Both the position numbers and the translations under genes were made by a program. DNA of 8,000 nt from Rhodospirillaceae bacterium. Its GTDB lineage: Bacteria; Pseudomonadota; Alphaproteobacteria; Rhodospirillales_A; Casp-alpha2. The notes beneath the pieces are model-generated. The model made no database searches. It was not told the DNA's origin and worked only from the letters and a program-made list of their open reading frames with translations. Within the stretch, counting starts at the first letter, position 1; each line of letters begins with the position of its first letter. The stretch is taken from the NCBI GenBank assembly GCA_003488105.1, contig DNMS01000408.1:4619-12618 (forward strand). Direction: 5' to 3'. Positions 5,186-8,000 of the stretch are shown here, in pieces.

Positions 5186-6619
5186 TTACAGGCTCGCCTG
5201 GGTCACGAACTTCGGGTTCAGATAGGCTTCGATGGCTTCCGTGCCGCCTTCGGACCCGTAGCCCGAATCCTTGACGCCGCCGAACGGTGTTTCCGGCAGG
5301 GCGATGCCGTGGTGGTTGATGGAAATCATCCCGCTTTCCACACTGGTCGCCAAATCCTGCGCGGTCTTGGCCGATCCCGTATAGGCATAGGCGGCCAAGC
5401 CGAAGGGCAGCCGGTTGGCCTCGGCGATCACGTCATCAAAGCCCTTGAACGGGGCGATCACGGCGACCGGGCCGAACGGTTCCTCGGTCATGATGCGGGC
5501 ATCCAGGGGTACGTCGGTCAGCACCGTGGGCTCGAAGAAATTGCCCTTGTTGCCGATGCGCTTGCCGCCGGTCTTGAGGTTCGCCCCCTTCTGCACGGCG
5601 TCGCCGATGAATTCTTCCATGGCGGTGATGCGCCGGGGATTGGCCATCGGACCCATCTGGCTGTCGGCGGACATGCCGTCACCGACCTTGATGGACTTCA
5701 TGCCGTCGGTGAACTTGCTGACGAACTGATCGTAAACACCTTCCTGGATCAGGAAGCGGGTCGGCGACACGCAGACCTGGCCCGCGTTGCGCTGCTTGTT
5801 CGACTTCAGAATCTTCACCGCCAGGTCGACGTCGGCATCGTCGAACACGATGGACGGCGCATGGCCGCCCAGTTCCATGGTCGCGCGCTTCATATGCGTG
5901 CCGGCCAAGGCCGCCAGATGCTTGCCGACCACGGTCGAGCCGGTGAAGGAAATCTTGCGGATCACCGGATGCGGGATCAGGTATTCGGAAATCTCGGCCG
6001 GCACGCCGTAGACCAGATTGACGGCGCCAGCCGGCACGCCCGCGTCGGCGAAGCAGCGAATCAGTTCCGCCGGCGACGACGGGGTTTCCTCGGCCGCCTT
6101 GACGATGATCGAACAGCCGGCCGCAAGCGCGCAGGCGATCTTGCGCACGGCCTGGTTGATCGGGAAGTTCCAGGGCGTGAAGGCGGCGACGGGGCCCACG
6201 GGCTCCTTGATCACCATCTGATAGACGTTGCCCGCGCGGGCCGGAATGATGCGGCCGTAGGTGCGGCGCGCTTCCTCGGCGTTCCAGTCGGTGACGTCGG
6301 CGGCGACCAGGATTTCACCCTTGGCTTCGGGCAGGGTCTTGCCCTGTTCCAGGGTCATCAGGGGGGCGATCTTGTCGGCCCGTTCGCGCAGCAGGTCCGC
6401 CGCCTTGCGCAGCACCTTGGCGCGATCGAAGGCCGAGACTTGACGCCAGACCTTGAAACCTTTGTCCGCCGCCTCAAGGGCGCGGTCCAGATCCGCCTGT
6501 TCCGCATGGGCAACGGTGCCGATGACTTCGCCCGTGGCCGGGTTTTCAATCGGCATCGTGCGGCCCGCGGCCGCCTTGGTCCATTCGCCGTCGATGAACA
6601 GCAAGACATCGTTATACAT
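5186..6619 (-). CDS. NAD(P)-dependent aldehyde dehydrogenase, succinate-semialdehyde / alpha-ketoglutaric-semialdehyde type
   Basis: The 477-residue product is a full-length class of aldehyde dehydrogenase that oxidises semialdehydes to dicarboxylates. Key sites are PWNFP (149-153) with the oxyanion N151, the cofactor lysine K174 ([10 protein letters not shown]), the Rossmann-loop FTGSTVVGK (225-233), the general base E249 (MELGGHAP) and the nucleophile C283 ([12 protein letters not shown]). [15 protein letters not shown] and the C-terminal [22 protein letters not shown] resemble what I recall of Azospirillum alpha-ketoglutaric semialdehyde dehydrogenase (AraE) as much as GabD. GabD-type enzymes carry a second Cys two residues after the nucleophile; here it is S285. 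So a pure GABA-shunt role should not be assumed, and I give no gene symbol. The start ATG has GAGGA eight bases upstream. The gene follows prpE after 148 nt and precedes the aminotransferase by 40 nt on the same strand; no sugar-acid or GABA genes are visible. Confidence 0.9.
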   Translation of the reverse strand: MYNDVLLFIDGEWTKAAAGRTMPIENPATGEVIGTVAHAEQADLDRALEAADKGFKVWRQVSAFDRAKVLRKAADLLRERADKIAPLMTLEQGKTLPEAKGEILVAADVTDWNAEEARRTYGRIIPARAGNVYQMVIKEPVGPVAAFTPWNFPINQAVRKIACALAAGCSIIVKAAEETPSSPAELIRCFADAGVPAGAVNLVYGVPAEISEYLIPHPVIRKISFTGSTVVGKHLAALAGTHMKRATMELGGHAPSIVFDDADVDLAVKILKSNKQRNAGQVCVSPTRFLIQEGVYDQFVSKFTDGMKSIKVGDGMSADSQMGPMANPRRITAMEEFIGDAVQKGANLKTGGKRIGNKGNFFEPTVLTDVPLDARIMTEEPFGPVAVIAPFKGFDDVIAEANRLPFGLAAYAYTGSAKTAQDLATSVESGMISINHHGIALPETPFGGVKDSGYGSEGGTEAIEAYLNPKFVTQASL

Positions 6620-6767
6620 GGTCGGATTCCTCGAAATTTTGATTAGGGAAGCGGGCGCAGCGCACCCTCAGGCGGCCGAGCGCCGCCCGTTGCCCGCACC
6701 ATGCCCGATCCGGCGCTGTCCCTCAATGGGCCAGACGGGAAAAACAGTTAGGTCATGATGGCACGAC
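6620..6767. other. Intergenic region between prpE and the aldehyde dehydrogenase gene
   Basis: These 148 bases contain no convincing ORF. They hold a possible weak terminator next to the prpE stop (6740-6767, listed separately), a perfect 6-bp GC stem with a CGAGC loop (6671-6687), and a shorter imperfect hairpin (6653-6667). Just before the dehydrogenase start is a short AT patch (about 6635-6645) and its ribosome-binding site. I see no clear -35/-10 pair, so whether the dehydrogenase has its own promoter is open. Confidence 0.5.
6740..6767 (-). terminator. Weak intrinsic terminator candidate after prpE
   Basis: Reading the minus strand straight after the prpE stop, GTCGTG (6767-6762), loop CCAT and CATGAC (6757-6752) form a 6-bp stem with one G-U pair. 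A run of five T (6744-6740) follows, but seven bases beyond the stem instead of directly after it. If active it would partly separate prpE from the dehydrogenase. Weak stem and offset keep confidence low. Confidence 0.3.
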
Positions 6768-8000
6768 TTAGGCCTTGCGGGACGCCCCGTAGCCGATGTC
6801 CTTCAACGCGCTGGTGATTTCCTCAAGAATCGCCGGGTCGTCGATGGTGGCCGGCATCTTCCATTGTTCGTTGTCGGCGATCTTCTGCATGGTGCCGCGC
6901 AGGATCTTGCCCGACCGGGTCTTGGGCAGACGCGGCACCACCGTCGCCTGCTTGAAGGCGGCGACGGGGCCGATCCTTTGGCGGACAAGCTGCACCACCT
7001 CGTTGACGATCTCGGCGGCATCCTTGGTCACCCCGGCCTTGAGCACGAGAAAGCCCACGGGCAACTGCCCCTTCAATTCGTCGGCGACGCCGATCACGGC
7101 GCATTCGGCGACGTCCGGGTGGGCGGCCAGGACTTCCTCCATCCCACCGGTGGACAGACGGTGCCCGGCCACGTTGATGATGTCGTCCGTGCGCGCCATG
7201 ATCGAGATATAGCCGTCCTCGTCGAACACGCCGGCGTCGGCGGTTTTGTAATAGCCCGGATATTCGTTCAGGTAGGCTTCGCGGAACCGCTTGTCCGCGT
7301 TCCACAGGGTCGGCAGGCTGGACGGCGGCATGGGCAGCTTGACGCAGATCGCGCCGATTTCCCCCGCCTTCACCGGCTCATGGGTTTCCTCGTTGAGAAC
7401 CTGGACGTTCCAACCCGGGCACGGCTTGGTCGGGGAGCCCGCCTTGACCGGAAAGCGGTGCAGACCCATGCAGTTGGACGCGATGGCCCAGCCCGTTTCC
7501 GTCTGCCACCAATGGTCGATGACCGGCACGCCCAAGGTCTTCTCGGCCCATTCCAGGGTCGGCGGATCGGTGCGTTCACCGGCCAGGAACAGCATCTTGA
7601 ACGAGGACATGTCGTATTTCTTCAGGAACTCCCCATTAGGATCTTCCTTCTTGATGGCGCGGAACGCCGTGGGGGCGGTGAACAGGATCTTCACCTTGTG
7701 GTCGGCGATGACCCGCCAGAAGGCCCCGGCATCGGGCGTGCCCACGGGCTTGCCTTCGTAGAAGATCGTCGTGCAGCCCTGCAGCAGCGGCGCGTAGACG
7801 ATATAGGAATGGCCGACCACCCAGCCCACGTCGGACGCCGCCCAGTAGACGTCGCCCGGATCCGCGTCATAGACGTTTTTCATGGACCATTTCAGCGCCA
7901 CCGCATGGCCGCCGTTGTCGCGCACCACGCCCTTGGGCTCGCCCGTGGTGCCGGAGGTATAGAGGATGTAAAGCGGGTCCGTCGCCTTGACGGGCACGCA
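6768..8000 (-). CDS. prpE: Propionyl-CoA synthetase (propionate--CoA ligase), C-terminal two-thirds; runs off the right edge
   Basis: About 410 C-terminal residues are visible; full-length enzymes are around 630, so the N-terminal third and the start lie beyond position 8000. The enzyme makes propionyl-CoA from propionate, ATP and CoA via an acyl-adenylate. Counting from the codon ending at 7997, the ATP-binding loop is YTSGTTGEPKG (13-23). Others are SDVGWVVGHSYIVYAPL (55-71), YEGKPVGTPDAGAFW (80-94), TAPTAFRAIKKEDP (107-120), the adenylation motif HWWQTETGW (162-170), GYYKTADAG (248-256), the hinge region ARTDDIINVAGHRLSTGGMEE (268-288) and the catalytic lysine K364 in TRSGKILRG. NVAGHRLSTG, EGKPVGTPDAG and the TAPTAFRAIKKEDP stretch are characteristic of PrpE/ACSS3 rather than acetyl-CoA synthetase, although acetate may be a secondary substrate. 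K364 is the type of lysine often controlled by acetylation in this family. No frameshift is visible. Confidence 0.9.
   Translation of the reverse strand, partial: CVPVKATDPLYILYTSGTTGEPKGVVRDNGGHAVALKWSMKNVYDADPGDVYWAASDVGWVVGHSYIVYAPLLQGCTTIFYEGKPVGTPDAGAFWRVIADHKVKILFTAPTAFRAIKKEDPNGEFLKKYDMSSFKMLFLAGERTDPPTLEWAEKTLGVPVIDHWWQTETGWAIASNCMGLHRFPVKAGSPTKPCPGWNVQVLNEETHEPVKAGEIGAICVKLPMPPSSLPTLWNADKRFREAYLNEYPGYYKTADAGVFDEDGYISIMARTDDIINVAGHRLSTGGMEEVLAAHPDVAECAVIGVADELKGQLPVGFLVLKAGVTKDAAEIVNEVVQLVRQRIGPVAAFKQATVVPRLPKTRSGKILRGTMQKIADNEQWKMPATIDDPAILEEITSALKDIGYGASRKA

Noticed and set aside
5087..6646. Very long plus-strand open frame (519 codons) opposite the aldehyde dehydrogenase
   Set aside because: It is rich in His, Arg and Gly with no recognisable motif and mirrors a clearly conserved gene; GC-rich DNA routinely leaves such antisense frames open.
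1..8000. Mobile elements, CRISPR arrays, tRNA/rRNA genes, toxin-antitoxin or defence genes
   Set aside because: I looked on both strands and found no transposase, integrase, spaced repeats, cloverleaf-like segments or defence motifs; the window is ordinary metabolic DNA.

Overview
The window is GC-rich, gene-dense chromosomal DNA with G/C-ended codons. Protein flavour (PrpE/ACSS3-like synthetase, aldehyde dehydrogenase close to Azospirillum enzymes, GntR/FCD regulator) suggests an alphaproteobacterium, perhaps Rhodospirillales; this taxonomic call is inference from recalled sequences, not from a marker gene. I see no rRNA, tRNA, CRISPR array, insertion sequence, phage gene or attachment site.

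Layout. Positions 2-97 hold the Pro/Ala/Glu-rich tail of a probable plus-strand gene. Positions 116-3019 hold a tight three-gene minus-strand operon read right to left: class III CoA-transferase, a two-domain VOC protein whose second half resembles methylmalonyl-CoA epimerase, and a crotonase-family protein. Both junctions overlap (ATGA at the first; about 20 nt at the second). A 137-bp AT-rich divergent promoter region (3020-3156) separates this operon from a plus-strand GntR/FCD regulator (3157-3852). The region carries a perfect match to the FadR-type operator consensus and three tandem octamers. The regulator converges, with a 12-nt gap, on a second minus-strand run: propionyl-CoA synthetase (prpE, cut by the right edge), then an aldehyde dehydrogenase of the succinate-/alpha-ketoglutarate-semialdehyde type, then an aspartate aminotransferase of the Corynebacterium-like subgroup.

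How it may work. The divergent regulator probably controls the CoA-transferase/VOC/crotonase operon and itself in response to an organic acid or acyl-CoA. The operon has the logic of a small acid-degradation route: load CoA onto a carboxylic acid, rearrange or epimerise the acyl-CoA, then hydrate, dehydrate or otherwise process it. The substrate is unknown. Both the VOC protein and the crotonase deviate at active-site positions from textbook relatives, so the operon is the best candidate here for undescribed chemistry. The right-hand genes are central carbon and nitrogen enzymes with no clear link to the left operon, apart from a shared acyl-CoA theme.

No stretch over 300 bases lacks a gene; the longest gaps are 3020-3156 and 6620-6767, both described below.
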